A stretch of 64,000 bases of DNA from CAYFZO01 sp965223735 (GTDB lineage Bacteria > Pseudomonadota > Gammaproteobacteria > Poriferisulfidales > Oxydemutatoraceae), in contig OZ245010.1 of assembly GCA_965223735.1 (NCBI GenBank), forward strand, positions 1,674,001 through 1,738,000, written 5' to 3'. The notes under the pieces were generated by a model. The model was not told where the DNA came from. It worked only from the letters and a program-made list of their open reading frames with translations, and ran no database searches. A program made the translations under genes and the position numbers. Of this stretch, positions 17,874 through 26,574 are shown piece by piece. Position 1 is the first letter of the stretch; each line of letters opens with the position of its first letter.

Positions 17874-18112
17874 CCTTCCGGCAAACGGTGCCCGTTTTGC
17901 GGTATTGGCGCGGCGGCGGCGAACGCGATATTCTATACCCGTTCAGGTTTCCCGCCTGCACCGCCGATCCGGATTGATCATGGCGGCAACTTTCACAGGC
18001 GTCTGCTGGATCAGGTTCCTTGAAATGGCAGTACACCGTGCGCTTTGATCCGGTACCGCACTAAACTTTCAAGCGCCCGTTGAAACGGGCTCTTTAAGGG
18101 CAGATCAAAAAA

Positions 18113-20359
18113 GTGGGAAAGAAGAAGAAAAGGAAAAAGAAACCGTTGCGCCCGCCGGTTTCCGGTAATCGCAATACCGCGCCCGCCCGAGAAAAGCCCG
18201 ATCTGGGCAAGGCTTCCCGTAAGCCGCGTGCGGTTGCGGCGGCGTTTGGGGTCGAGGCCCGTTCGGTGTGGACTCCGTTGCTGATCGGCCTGCTGATATT
18301 TTTGATCGTGTCGCCGCCGATCGTCGGGCCGTACGGCCAGAAAGGCGGTTATACGCCGGACCTGCACATGGCGGCCTATATTCAAGTGGGCGGGTTGGCG
18401 GTCCTGTCGCTGTTCCTGCTGTCGTGCTTTGTCCGCAGGCAGATCGTTATGCCGCGTTCGCCGGTACAGTTGCCGATACTGGTGTTTTACGGCTGGGCGA
18501 TGCTGTCGGTGTTGTGGGCCCACACCAAATACGAAGCGGTGGTGGATGCGCTTGATTGGAGCGGGGCGTTCCTGTGCGCCTTGCTGATCATGGTGATACT
18601 GCGCGAAGTCAAGGTATTGAGAGTGATGCTGTTCTTCCTGCTGGTCAGCGGGTTGTTGATGGCGTTGCTCGGTATCGGGCAATACTTGTTCGGCATAGAT
18701 TGGGTACAGCAGCACATTGTGCCGGCGGCGACGTTCAGCAATAAAAACATGGCGGGGCAATACGGCGTATTGACTTTGCCGATCGCGGTGTCGTTTTTCC
18801 TGCTTTCCAGGAACAACACCAGAATCTGGTTTTTTTCGATTGTAATCGCTTTGATCATGACTTACATCCTTTATACACGTTCGCGCGGGGCTTTGGTCGG
18901 GCTTATTTCGGAAATAATGGTTTTGACCGGCCTGTTGGTTTATCTGAAGCTCAAGCACGACTACCATATTCTCGGCGACATGCCGATCAAGAAAATCGCG
19001 CTCGCGGTGTCCCTGGCTTTATTTGTGGGTATGTCGTTTCTTACGCCCTCCATGTTTGGCAATACCGAAAAAGTTCTGGAGGCTTCGATCGGCGCGAAGC
19101 CTAAAATTCTGGAAGCCCGGCACGGTCTGGAGGTTGTGAAGAAAGTTGGCGACTTCAGCGGCAGCGCCAACACCCGCATTACGATGTGGGGCAATTCAAT
19201 CCCGATGTTCATGGACCACTTTTTGATTGGTACCGGGCTGGGCAATTGGACGATTCACCACAGGATGTATCAGTCGTGGTTCAGGCCGGACAGTCAGTTG
19301 TTGCAAAATCTGTATCACGCCAACGCGCATAATGATTATATTGAGATACTGTGCGAATTGGGGATTATCGGGTTTGCGTTGTTTATATGGATGGTTGTTT
19401 CGTTGTTCAGGCTGGTGGGGCGTTTGCTGACAGTCCGTACCGAACATTCTCTGCTGGCGATACCGGCGATATTGGCGATTGCAGGCATCGGAGTGAACGC
19501 GGTATTCAGTTTTCCCCTGAAGCAGCCGGTGCCGATTTTCATTGTAATGACCTATATTGCAGTGCTTTCAAACCTGTACGGGGTGGTATTTGAAACGGGG
19601 CGTGATCATGTTTTGCAGTTGCCCGCGCTGCCTTTCCGGGCGATAGCGGCGGTGGTTGCCATCGCCGTGACCCTCGGCCTGTTCAGCCTGCAACATAACT
19701 GGTACCACTCCGAACTTGATTTACGCAGCGCCCTGATCAGCATGAAGGGGAAAAAATTCAGGAGCGCGTACAACTCAGCCAAGCGCGCCCACCAGTTGAA
19801 CCCCTTGCGTAATAATTTGTTATGGATGCAGGCGACTGCGTTGATGCAGATGGGGAACGACAGACACAACGACACTATTATCGAGATGCTGAAGAAAGTG
19901 GATCGGGCGCGGCCTTATGACACGAGTACGCTTTCCAATCTGTCAGTTGCCTATAGAAATGCCGGTCGCTATCAGGATGAGGCGGACGCCATAGGTCGGT
20001 TGGTATCCGTGCAGCCAAATATCGGCGCTTTCCAGTACAGACTCGGTGTTGCCTTGGCTAAAGCGGGCAGGATTGAAGAGGCGCTGGAGAGATCTAAACT
20101 GGCGCGTTCGCGTTTTGAGATATTCTATCGACAGGGTGTCTATGAGCTGGAGATACTGGAACGGAAGGGCCCCGATGCCAGTCCTGACGAGGAGGAGGAG
20201 ATAGAGTGGCTGAGAGAAAGTCTTGGACATCGAAAGACGAAGATGATGGCGGCGGAGCGGCTGATCCGGCAGTTGGAACTGAAGATAAAAAAGCAAAAGG
20301 AATCCACCGCGACCGCGGCGGAAGGCGTCCCGAAGACCACTCCGGCGGGCAGCCCTTGA
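18113..20359 (+). CDS. O-antigen ligase/polymerase-like membrane protein with C-terminal TPR domain
   Basis: 748 aa from a GTG at 18113. A basic N-terminus (KKKKRKKK) precedes at least ten transmembrane helices (residues 50-560). The Wzy_C/O-antigen ligase signature lies in the middle: PAATFSNKNMAGQYGVL, then YTRSRGALVGL, and the periplasmic loop GTGLGNWTIHHR...HAHNDYIEILCELGIIG. The final 180 residues form TPR-like helices. Such proteins transfer polyprenyl-linked glycans to lipid A or to pilins. Being just upstream of the secretion operon could suggest glycosylation of a pseudopilin or exported protein, but this is inference. A hairpin (GCCCGTTGAAACGGGCTCTTT, about 18073) lies in the leader. 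Confidence 0.8.
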   Translation: MGKKKKRKKKPLRPPVSGNRNTAPAREKPDLGKASRKPRAVAAAFGVEARSVWTPLLIGLLIFLIVSPPIVGPYGQKGGYTPDLHMAAYIQVGGLAVLSLFLLSCFVRRQIVMPRSPVQLPILVFYGWAMLSVLWAHTKYEAVVDALDWSGAFLCALLIMVILREVKVLRVMLFFLLVSGLLMALLGIGQYLFGIDWVQQHIVPAATFSNKNMAGQYGVLTLPIAVSFFLLSRNNTRIWFFSIVIALIMTYILYTRSRGALVGLISEIMVLTGLLVYLKLKHDYHILGDMPIKKIALAVSLALFVGMSFLTPSMFGNTEKVLEASIGAKPKILEARHGLEVVKKVGDFSGSANTRITMWGNSIPMFMDHFLIGTGLGNWTIHHRMYQSWFRPDSQLLQNLYHANAHNDYIEILCELGIIGFALFIWMVVSLFRLVGRLLTVRTEHSLLAIPAILAIAGIGVNAVFSFPLKQPVPIFIVMTYIAVLSNLYGVVFETGRDHVLQLPALPFRAIAAVVAIAVTLGLFSLQHNWYHSELDLRSALISMKGKKFRSAYNSAKRAHQLNPLRNNLLWMQATALMQMGNDRHNDTIIEMLKKVDRARPYDTSTLSNLSVAYRNAGRYQDEADAIGRLVSVQPNIGAFQYRLGVALAKAGRIEEALERSKLARSRFEIFYRQGVYELEILERKGPDASPDEEEEIEWLRESLGHRKTKMMAAERLIRQLELKIKKQKESTATAAEGVPKTTPAGSP

Positions 20360-20499
20360 ACGTGCCGCCGCGGCTTGCGGCGGTTGTGCGCGAGTCCGCG
20401 TCACAGGGCGTTTTTTCGGCTGCGGCGCCGCGCCAAAGTTGGCGCTTTTCCCGTCAGGCACTACAATAACCTGTTGATTTCCAGCTCGGGGATAGCGCT

Positions 20500-21372
20500 A
20501 TGCTGAGTTTGCGATCGCCCCTGTACAAAAGTGTATTTTCCGGTGTCGGCTTACAGGCGCTCAATGTCGCGGCCGGACGGGCCGTCGCCGTGGCGCTACT
20601 GCTCGTTTGTTTCTATTACGCTTCTTCGCTGTTCTGGCGCGTGTTTTTTCCCGAAGGGTTTCGTCTTATGGTGCCGACTTTTAGCGGCAAGGGCGTGGTG
20701 ACCAAAGTCGCCGACGCGCGCGGCAGATGGGACTGGTTTGCCGACACCGCGAAAGTCAAGCCCAAGGCGGCGCCGCCTTCACGTCTCAAGGCCAACTTGG
20801 TCGGCGTGATCGCGCAGAGTAAGGAAAGCGGTAAGGGATTGGCGATGATCCGGTACAAAGGAAAGGAGAATATCTATCGCGTCGGCGACGAGGTTGCGCC
20901 CGCGATTGTCCTGAAGGAAATTGTCGGCACTTATGTCACCTTGCAGCGCGACGACAAGACCGAAACGCTGGAAATTGAAAAAGCCGCGAGCCTGAGGGGT
21001 GGTAGGGGAAGGAGCGGCAAGGCGGGCAATACCGCGCCCGGATCCAGGGCGGCGCCGGGGTCGATCGCCAGCGCGAAGCAGTTCAAAGCCTTGTTGCGCA
21101 AGGAGCCGTTGCAGTTGCTCAATCTGTTCAGCTTTGAGCAGGTTCAGAATAAAGGCAAGACCGGTTTCAGCTTGTCGGCGAGACGCGATGACGGCCAGAA
21201 GATGCTCGATTCGCTGGGCCTGAAGGAGGGAGACGTGCTGTTGTCGGTGAACGGCGCGGCGGCGTCGCAGATGCCTTCCAACCCGAGACTGTGGAAAGCG
21301 GTGCTGAAGACCGATAAAATCAAACTCAAGGTGTTGCGCGACGGCGCCGAAACCGAGGTTCTGATCAAGTGA
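20500..21372 (+). CDS. gspC: Type II secretion inner-membrane protein GspC
   Basis: 290 aa. It has a cytoplasmic N-terminus, one transmembrane helix (VAVALLLVCFYYASSLFW) and the homology region (LVGVIAQSKESGKGLAMI, YRVGDEVAPAIVLKEI). A Gly/Arg/Ala-rich linker leads to a PDZ-like end (GFSLSARRDDGQKMLDSLGLKEGDVLLSVNG). GspC links the inner-membrane platform to the secretin via its homology region. It starts the gsp operon and overlaps gspD by 4 bp. Confidence 0.88.
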   Translation: MLSLRSPLYKSVFSGVGLQALNVAAGRAVAVALLLVCFYYASSLFWRVFFPEGFRLMVPTFSGKGVVTKVADARGRWDWFADTAKVKPKAAPPSRLKANLVGVIAQSKESGKGLAMIRYKGKENIYRVGDEVAPAIVLKEIVGTYVTLQRDDKTETLEIEKAASLRGGRGRSGKAGNTAPGSRAAPGSIASAKQFKALLRKEPLQLLNLFSFEQVQNKGKTGFSLSARRDDGQKMLDSLGLKEGDVLLSVNGAAASQMPSNPRLWKAVLKTDKIKLKVLRDGAETEVLIK

Positions 21373-23483
21373 TCCCCGATATCCCGAATAACAGCTTGAA
21401 GCGGCTGAGCCGCCGCACGATACCCTGCGTCGTCCTCGCGGCTTTGCTGATGTCGGCGACGTCGGCGATTTCCGAGCCGCTGCTGCTCAACTTCCGCAAC
21501 ACCGATATCCGCCAGATCATCGAGAGCGTCGGCGAACTCACGGGAAAGAATTTCCTGATAGACCCGCGCGTCAAGGGCAAGGTCACGATCCTTGCGAACG
21601 AGGCGGTGCCCGAGGAGGCGCTGTATGACGTGATGCTGTCGATCCTGCGGATGCACGGCTTCCGCGCGGTCGAGGGGGGCGACAACCTCACGCGCATCCT
21701 GCCCGGCAACATCGCCGCACGTTTCAAGCCGGAATTTGTCGAGGGCGATCCGCGCGGCGAGTCCGAGAAGTTGATCACGACGATCATTCAGATCAGGCAT
21801 CTGAACGCCGCGACCATCATCCCGATGATCAAGCCGCTGATGACGCCCGAGGCGCAGGTGCTGGTGCACAAGGAGACCAATAACCTGCTGGTCACCGAGG
21901 TCAACTCCAATCTCGAGCGCGTCAGACGGGTGATCGACAAGATAGACGTCAAGGACGTCGGCGATTTCGAGATCGTGAGCCTCGACTACGCCGACGCCAA
22001 GGATCTCGTCGGCCTGTTGCAGCGCGCGAGCAACAAGAACCTGCGTCATCTGGTGCAGGTGGTCGCCGACAAGCAGGGCAACCGTATCATCCTGACCGGC
22101 CCGCCTTCGGCGCGCCGGAGTTTGCGCGCGCTGATCGCCGAGCTCGACAGCGAAACGAGCAGCGACACGTCGGGGCTGATCAAGGTGATCCGTTTGCATT
22201 ACGCGCGCGCCGAGGACGTCGAGAAGATCATCAAGGGGCTTTTGAGTTCGTCCGAGTTCCTCAAGACGCTCGGCGGCGAGGGCGAGTACGCCGAGCCCCG
22301 GAAGACCCCGGTGAAGAAAGACGCCAAGAAGAAAGACGCCAAGAAGAAGGATACCAAGGCGGACAAGACCACCGAAAAGAAAAAGACCACCGGCGCTTCC
22401 AAGCGCAACCACGTGATCCAGGTCGATAAGGCGCTGAACGCGCTGATCGTCGGCGGCCCGCCGAGACTGATCGCGGCGGTCGAGCGCGTCGTGCGCGAGA
22501 TCGACGTGCCGCGGCCGCAGGTGCTGATCGAGGCGATCTTTGCGGATACCCTTCAGGAGAAGGCGTTTGATTTGGGAACTCGGTTAAGGGGTGGGAAGGT
22601 TATCAGAGCTGAAGCTGACGAAAAGGAAGTTCGAGATAGCAGAGGCGGCGTCGTGCAGCGCCAGGAAGACGTGGTTCGAGGTGTGGGGGCCGTGTTTATG
22701 GGAATAGATCCGAGAGATTCAAATTTTGGGCTTTTTGGCCAGGCTTCATTCAGCGGCAACCTCATCAACTTTCTGATTACGGCATTTCGCACGGATCAGG
22801 ATACGCGTGTGTTATCGACGCCGTCTATTCTGACCCTCAACAATGAAGAGGCGACGATTGAAGTGGCAGAGGTGCTGTCAAATCGGACCGGACGGGTTAC
22901 AGATAGCGGAGGTAGCAATATCGCTTTTGAACGTCAGGAATTTGGTACAAAGTTGAAGGTTCGGCCGCAGATCACCGAGGGTGATTCGGTGCGTCTGGAC
23001 ATTGAATACAAGACTGAGGAAGTGTTGCCGACGAGCAGAGGGGATAGTGGCGCCCTGGATTCGAGAAACCGTGAGATTAAAACGACGGTACTCGTCAATG
23101 ACGGTGACATTCTTGTACTAGGCGGTCTGTCAAACGAATCGGCGAGTGAGTCAGAAGGCCGGGTGCCGGTGTTAAGCAAGGTGCCCGTGCTCGGCCATCT
23201 GTTCAGAGGCCGTGAGAGTAACAGAACCCAGACCACGCTGATGGTGTTCATCCGGCCGACGATCCTGCGCAACGCCGACGAGGGGAGCGAGACCTCGCGC
23301 GAACGCTACGCCGCGTTGCGGTTCAATCAGTTGATGGACGCGCAGGCCACCGAGACCCTGTTGCCTGATGAAGACCAGATGGTGCTGCCGACGTTGCGGA
23401 GGCCCGACGCCGAGGATGGCCGCAAGCTCAAACGCAAGAAGAAGATCATCAAGCGCAAGAAGCGCCGCCGCAGCGATGGATGA
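21369..23483 (+). CDS. gspD: Type II secretion outer-membrane secretin GspD
   Basis: 704 aa. Signal peptide (TIPCVVLAALLMSATSAISE), N0 domain (NFRNTDIRQIIESVGELTGKNFLIDPRVKG) and N1-N3 domains with RHLNAATIIPMIKPLM. A Lys-rich insert (KKDAK repeats, about residue 316) lies in the N3 loop. The secretin core follows (VLSTPSILTLNNEEATIEV, VPVLSKVPVLGHLFRG), then a basic tail. Forms the outer-membrane gate for folded exoproteins. Bases from about 22555 to 23190 use many more A/T-ending codons than both flanks, suggesting that the secretin-core segment was replaced by recombination. The Arg/Lys-rich C-terminus is unusually long. Confidence 0.92.
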   Translation: MIPDIPNNSLKRLSRRTIPCVVLAALLMSATSAISEPLLLNFRNTDIRQIIESVGELTGKNFLIDPRVKGKVTILANEAVPEEALYDVMLSILRMHGFRAVEGGDNLTRILPGNIAARFKPEFVEGDPRGESEKLITTIIQIRHLNAATIIPMIKPLMTPEAQVLVHKETNNLLVTEVNSNLERVRRVIDKIDVKDVGDFEIVSLDYADAKDLVGLLQRASNKNLRHLVQVVADKQGNRIILTGPPSARRSLRALIAELDSETSSDTSGLIKVIRLHYARAEDVEKIIKGLLSSSEFLKTLGGEGEYAEPRKTPVKKDAKKKDAKKKDTKADKTTEKKKTTGASKRNHVIQVDKALNALIVGGPPRLIAAVERVVREIDVPRPQVLIEAIFADTLQEKAFDLGTRLRGGKVIRAEADEKEVRDSRGGVVQRQEDVVRGVGAVFMGIDPRDSNFGLFGQASFSGNLINFLITAFRTDQDTRVLSTPSILTLNNEEATIEVAEVLSNRTGRVTDSGGSNIAFERQEFGTKLKVRPQITEGDSVRLDIEYKTEEVLPTSRGDSGALDSRNREIKTTVLVNDGDILVLGGLSNESASESEGRVPVLSKVPVLGHLFRGRESNRTQTTLMVFIRPTILRNADEGSETSRERYAALRFNQLMDAQATETLLPDEDQMVLPTLRRPDAEDGRKLKRKKKIIKRKKRRRSDG

Positions 23484-23623
23484 GGCCGCGGCAGGACAGC
23501 GGGAGCAGGAAGGAGAAGCGCAGGGCATCCGGGCGTTATCTGAGAGCCTGTCTGTTATCCCGAAGGGTGTAGGCGCGGATCGTTCAGGCGCGCGCCAACC
23601 GGTGTCATCATGTTTCAAAGGAG

Positions 23624-24052
23624 ATGGCAAGTCGGTATGACGTGGTGTATCTTGAGGATTTGAACGTACAGGGGATGACGGCGAGCGCGAAAGGGACGGC
23701 GGACAATCCGGGTACGAACGTCAAACACGAGGCCGGCTTGAACCGCGGGATACCGGCGACGGGGTGGTACAAGCCGGAGCGATGTTTGTCCTGCAAAGTG
23801 GTTGTGGTGAAGGTACCGGCGGCCTATACCAGCCGGACTTATCATGCCTGCGGGCATGTTTCAAAAGACAACCGCAGGACACAAAGCAGTTTTCATTGTG
23901 CCAAATACGGTCATCGGGACAATGCGGATATTAACGCCGCGTTGAATATCCCAGCCTCCGGGGGTGGGGCTGCCGGACGTGGAGGCGGCGGGGTTGCCCG
24001 GCCTGTGAAGCGTCAAATGGATACCGGGGCATATAGAGCGGACGGTATATAA
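23624..24052 (+). pseudogene. Remnant of IS200/IS605-type TnpB (OrfB) transposon nuclease
   Basis: Only the C-terminal part is present. VVYLEDLNVQGM is the RuvC-like catalytic strand, and VKVPAAYTSRTYHACGHVSKDNR...FHCAKYGHRDNADINAALNI is the zinc-finger and final Asp motif. Two zinc Cys are lost (CSACG reads YHACG; CxxCG reads CAKYG) and no N-terminal half is visible, so it is dead. It sits between gspD and gspA, splitting the operon without destroying a gene. Confidence 0.8.
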
Positions 24053-24096
24053 TTCCTTATCCTGTACGGCTATCAATGCGATGGCGCCCTTGGCCC

Positions 24097-25854
24097 GTGT
24101 ATGAAAAGCACTTCAATTTTTCCGACAACCCGTTTACGATCGCGCCCAACCCGCGCTATCTGTATCTGACCGGCCGCCATCGTGAGGCGCTCGCGCACCT
24201 GACTTACGGCTTGCAGGAGAACGGCGGCTTCATTCTGCTGACCGGTGAGGTCGGCACCGGCAAGACGACGGTGTGCCGTTGCCTGCTCGAGCGCGTGCCC
24301 GAGCACGTGCATCTCGCGCTGGTGCTGACGCCGACGCTCGGCGGCAACGAATTGCTCGAGGCGATCTGCGACGAGTTCAGCGTCGGGCATGACAAGGGCG
24401 CGACGAACAAGACGCTGACCGATGCGCTCAACCGTTATCTGCTCGACATTCACGCGCAGGGACAACGCGCGGTCGTGATGATCGACGAGGCGCAGAACCT
24501 CGACATTGAAGTGCTCGAGCAACTGCGCCTGCTGACCAACCTCGAGACCAACGAGCAGAAGCTCCTGCAGATCATCCTGATCGGCCAGCCCGAGTTTTTG
24601 GCGAAACTCGATCAGCCCGAACTGCGCCAGTTGTCGCAAAGGATCGTCGCGCGCTTTCATCTGACGCCGCTGAAGACCGGCGAAGTGCGCGCCTATATCA
24701 ACCACCGCCTCAAAATCGCCGGCGGCAGCACCGCGATTTTCTCGAAAGCGGTGATACTGCGTATCGCGCAGTTGAGCAAGGGGGTGCCGCGCCTGATCAA
24801 CCTGCTGTGCGACCGCGCGCTGCTCGGTTGCTACGTGCAGGATAAGCACGAGGTCGATATGAAAACGCTGGAGCAGGCCGCGCGCGAAGTGTTCGGCGAC
24901 CGCCGGAGTGTCGCCGACGAGCGCCAGGCGTTGCGTTTCAGGAGCCGTCGCCCGTGGCTGTTGTCCGCGGGTGGCGCCGCCGCCGGCGCGGCCGTTGCCG
25001 CTGGTCTGTTCGTGTTTGCCGAGGTGCCGCTTGTGGATTGGCTTAAACAGCTTCCGTTGCCGCGTACGGATGTCGTCGAGATCGCCGGGCGTACACCGGA
25101 GGCGCTGCCGTCGCCGGTGATGGCGATCGCCGAACCGCCACCGCCTGTTGCCGAACAGCAGCTTGTGGTCGGGCGCGATCAGGGTCAGGATCAGGCGCGC
25201 GATCAGTCGCCGCTGAGCTGGCAGACGTTGACGAGTGAGGAGTATGGCGAGTCCGGTGCCTATCTAGCGCTGTTTGATCTCTGGCAGGTCGAGTTTTCGG
25301 CTGATGCGCCGCGGGCGCCGTGCAGTTTTGCTTCTGAAAATCAGCTCGATTGCTGGTACAAACGCGGCAAATTCCGCGATTTGCAGCGGCTCAACCGTCC
25401 CGCCCTGCTGAAATTCGTATCCGACGAGGGTCGGCTGTTCTACGCCACGTTGCTTGCAATCGAAGGTCGCAATCTGCGTCTCGGGGTTGGCGCGCGCACC
25501 ATGGAGACCACGCGCAACCAAATGGAGAAGTACTGGACGCAGGAGTTCATGCTGCTGTGGCGTCGTCCGCCGGGGTTTGTGCGCACCATCCGCCCGGGCG
25601 ACAGGGGCAGCGTCGTCGTCTGGGTCAAGGAAAAAATATCCCGGTTGGAAGGGCGTAAAGTCACCGCCGGGTTCTCTGAAGTCTATGACTTCGGGCTGGT
25701 GAGCCGGGTGCGCAGTTTGCAGCGGCGCTGCGGCTTGCAAGTGGACGGGCTGGTCGGGCGCGAGACGATCATCATGATCAACGGCCTGATCTCCGGCGTG
25801 CCCGTGCTGTCCAGGAATGTGAACCGCCGCTGTACGCGGCAGCTGAACGTGTGA
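24097..25854 (+). CDS. gspA: ExeA/GspA-like ATPase with peptidoglycan-binding domain
   Basis: 585 aa from GTG 24097; homologues start at the equivalent of YEKHFNFSDNPF, so the ATG at 24076 adds unneeded residues. AAA ATPase with Walker A GEVGTGKTT and Walker B VVMIDEAQNLD, then a transmembrane helix (LLSAGGAAAGAAVAAGLFVF, about residue 295). The periplasmic part ends in a peptidoglycan_binding_1-like module (RVRSLQRRCGLQVDGLVGRETI). ExeA with ExeB/GspB remodels peptidoglycan so that the secretin can assemble. A TATAAT at 24048-24053 lies just upstream, next to the tnpB remnant. Confidence 0.88.
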   Translation: MYEKHFNFSDNPFTIAPNPRYLYLTGRHREALAHLTYGLQENGGFILLTGEVGTGKTTVCRCLLERVPEHVHLALVLTPTLGGNELLEAICDEFSVGHDKGATNKTLTDALNRYLLDIHAQGQRAVVMIDEAQNLDIEVLEQLRLLTNLETNEQKLLQIILIGQPEFLAKLDQPELRQLSQRIVARFHLTPLKTGEVRAYINHRLKIAGGSTAIFSKAVILRIAQLSKGVPRLINLLCDRALLGCYVQDKHEVDMKTLEQAAREVFGDRRSVADERQALRFRSRRPWLLSAGGAAAGAAVAAGLFVFAEVPLVDWLKQLPLPRTDVVEIAGRTPEALPSPVMAIAEPPPPVAEQQLVVGRDQGQDQARDQSPLSWQTLTSEEYGESGAYLALFDLWQVEFSADAPRAPCSFASENQLDCWYKRGKFRDLQRLNRPALLKFVSDEGRLFYATLLAIEGRNLRLGVGARTMETTRNQMEKYWTQEFMLLWRRPPGFVRTIRPGDRGSVVVWVKEKISRLEGRKVTAGFSEVYDFGLVSRVRSLQRRCGLQVDGLVGRETIIMINGLISGVPVLSRNVNRRCTRQLNV

Positions 25855-25857
25855 ATC

Positions 25858-26574
25858 ATGTCTTATATTCTCTCGGCATTAAAGAAGGCGGAGCAGGAAA
25901 GGCAGGGCGGCGGCGTGCCGGACGTGCTGACGCCGCAGGCCGCCGAGGAAGCGTCGCCGCTGTCCCCGGGCCGTGTCTCGAAGCCGTACTGGATCGGCGT
26001 CGTCGCGGCGCTGCTGTTGCTCGGCCTGTGGCTGGCCGGTGCCCTGTGGTTTGACGACGGCGCGATTGACCCGGGTGCCGGCGACAATCCGGTCGCACAA
26101 CGCGGCGCTGTCGCGAATGGAGCGGCCGGCGGGTCCCGTGATCAGCAGTCCGTCGTGCCGTCGCAGCCGGGCGACGCCGACGCCGAGCCGGTGCGCGCCG
26201 CTTTGCTTGCGCCGAAGCCGTACGACGGCTTTACCGGCGACGAGGATGACTTCGCCACGGCACCGGCTGCCGATCGAGTGCCCGGGCGAGCCGACCCTCA
26301 GGCGTCGGGGCAATGGGCTTTCACCGACGAGGTTCTCGACATTGCCGAGTTGCCGCCATCGTTGCGTAAACGCCTGCCGCGCCTTGAGTTGACCGGGCAT
26401 CTGTATTCGCTGGCGCATCCGACCGCGCGCAAGGTGATCCTGAACGGCGTTGCGTTGAAGGAAAAGCAATATCTGAACGACGACCTGCTGATCAACGAGA
26501 TCACGCCCGACGGTGTGATCCTGGACTTCCGGGGTCGTCTGTTCCGTCTCGGCGCCGACCAGATGTTCCGTTGA
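25858..26574 (+). CDS. gspB: Type II secretion accessory protein GspB
   Basis: 238 aa. It starts MSYILSALKKAEQERQGG, the typical cytoplasmic GspB/PulB signature, followed by one transmembrane helix (YWIGVVAALLLLGLWLAGAL). The periplasmic C-terminal GspB domain reads LPRLELTGHLYSL, KVILNGVALKEKQYL and ITPDGVILDFRGRLFRL. It pairs with GspA in secretin assembly. It begins 3 bp after gspA and overlaps the start of gspE. Confidence 0.9.
   Translation: MSYILSALKKAEQERQGGGVPDVLTPQAAEEASPLSPGRVSKPYWIGVVAALLLLGLWLAGALWFDDGAIDPGAGDNPVAQRGAVANGAAGGSRDQQSVVPSQPGDADAEPVRAALLAPKPYDGFTGDEDDFATAPAADRVPGRADPQASGQWAFTDEVLDIAELPPSLRKRLPRLELTGHLYSLAHPTARKVILNGVALKEKQYLNDDLLINEITPDGVILDFRGRLFRLGADQMFR

Noticed and set aside
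18011..18967. 318-codon minus-strand frame opposite the O-antigen-ligase-like gene
   Set aside because: Gln/His/Arg-rich shadow; the plus strand encodes a well-formed membrane protein.
21144..22412. 422-codon minus-strand frame opposite gspC/gspD
   Set aside because: Antisense shadow of secretin codons; no motif.
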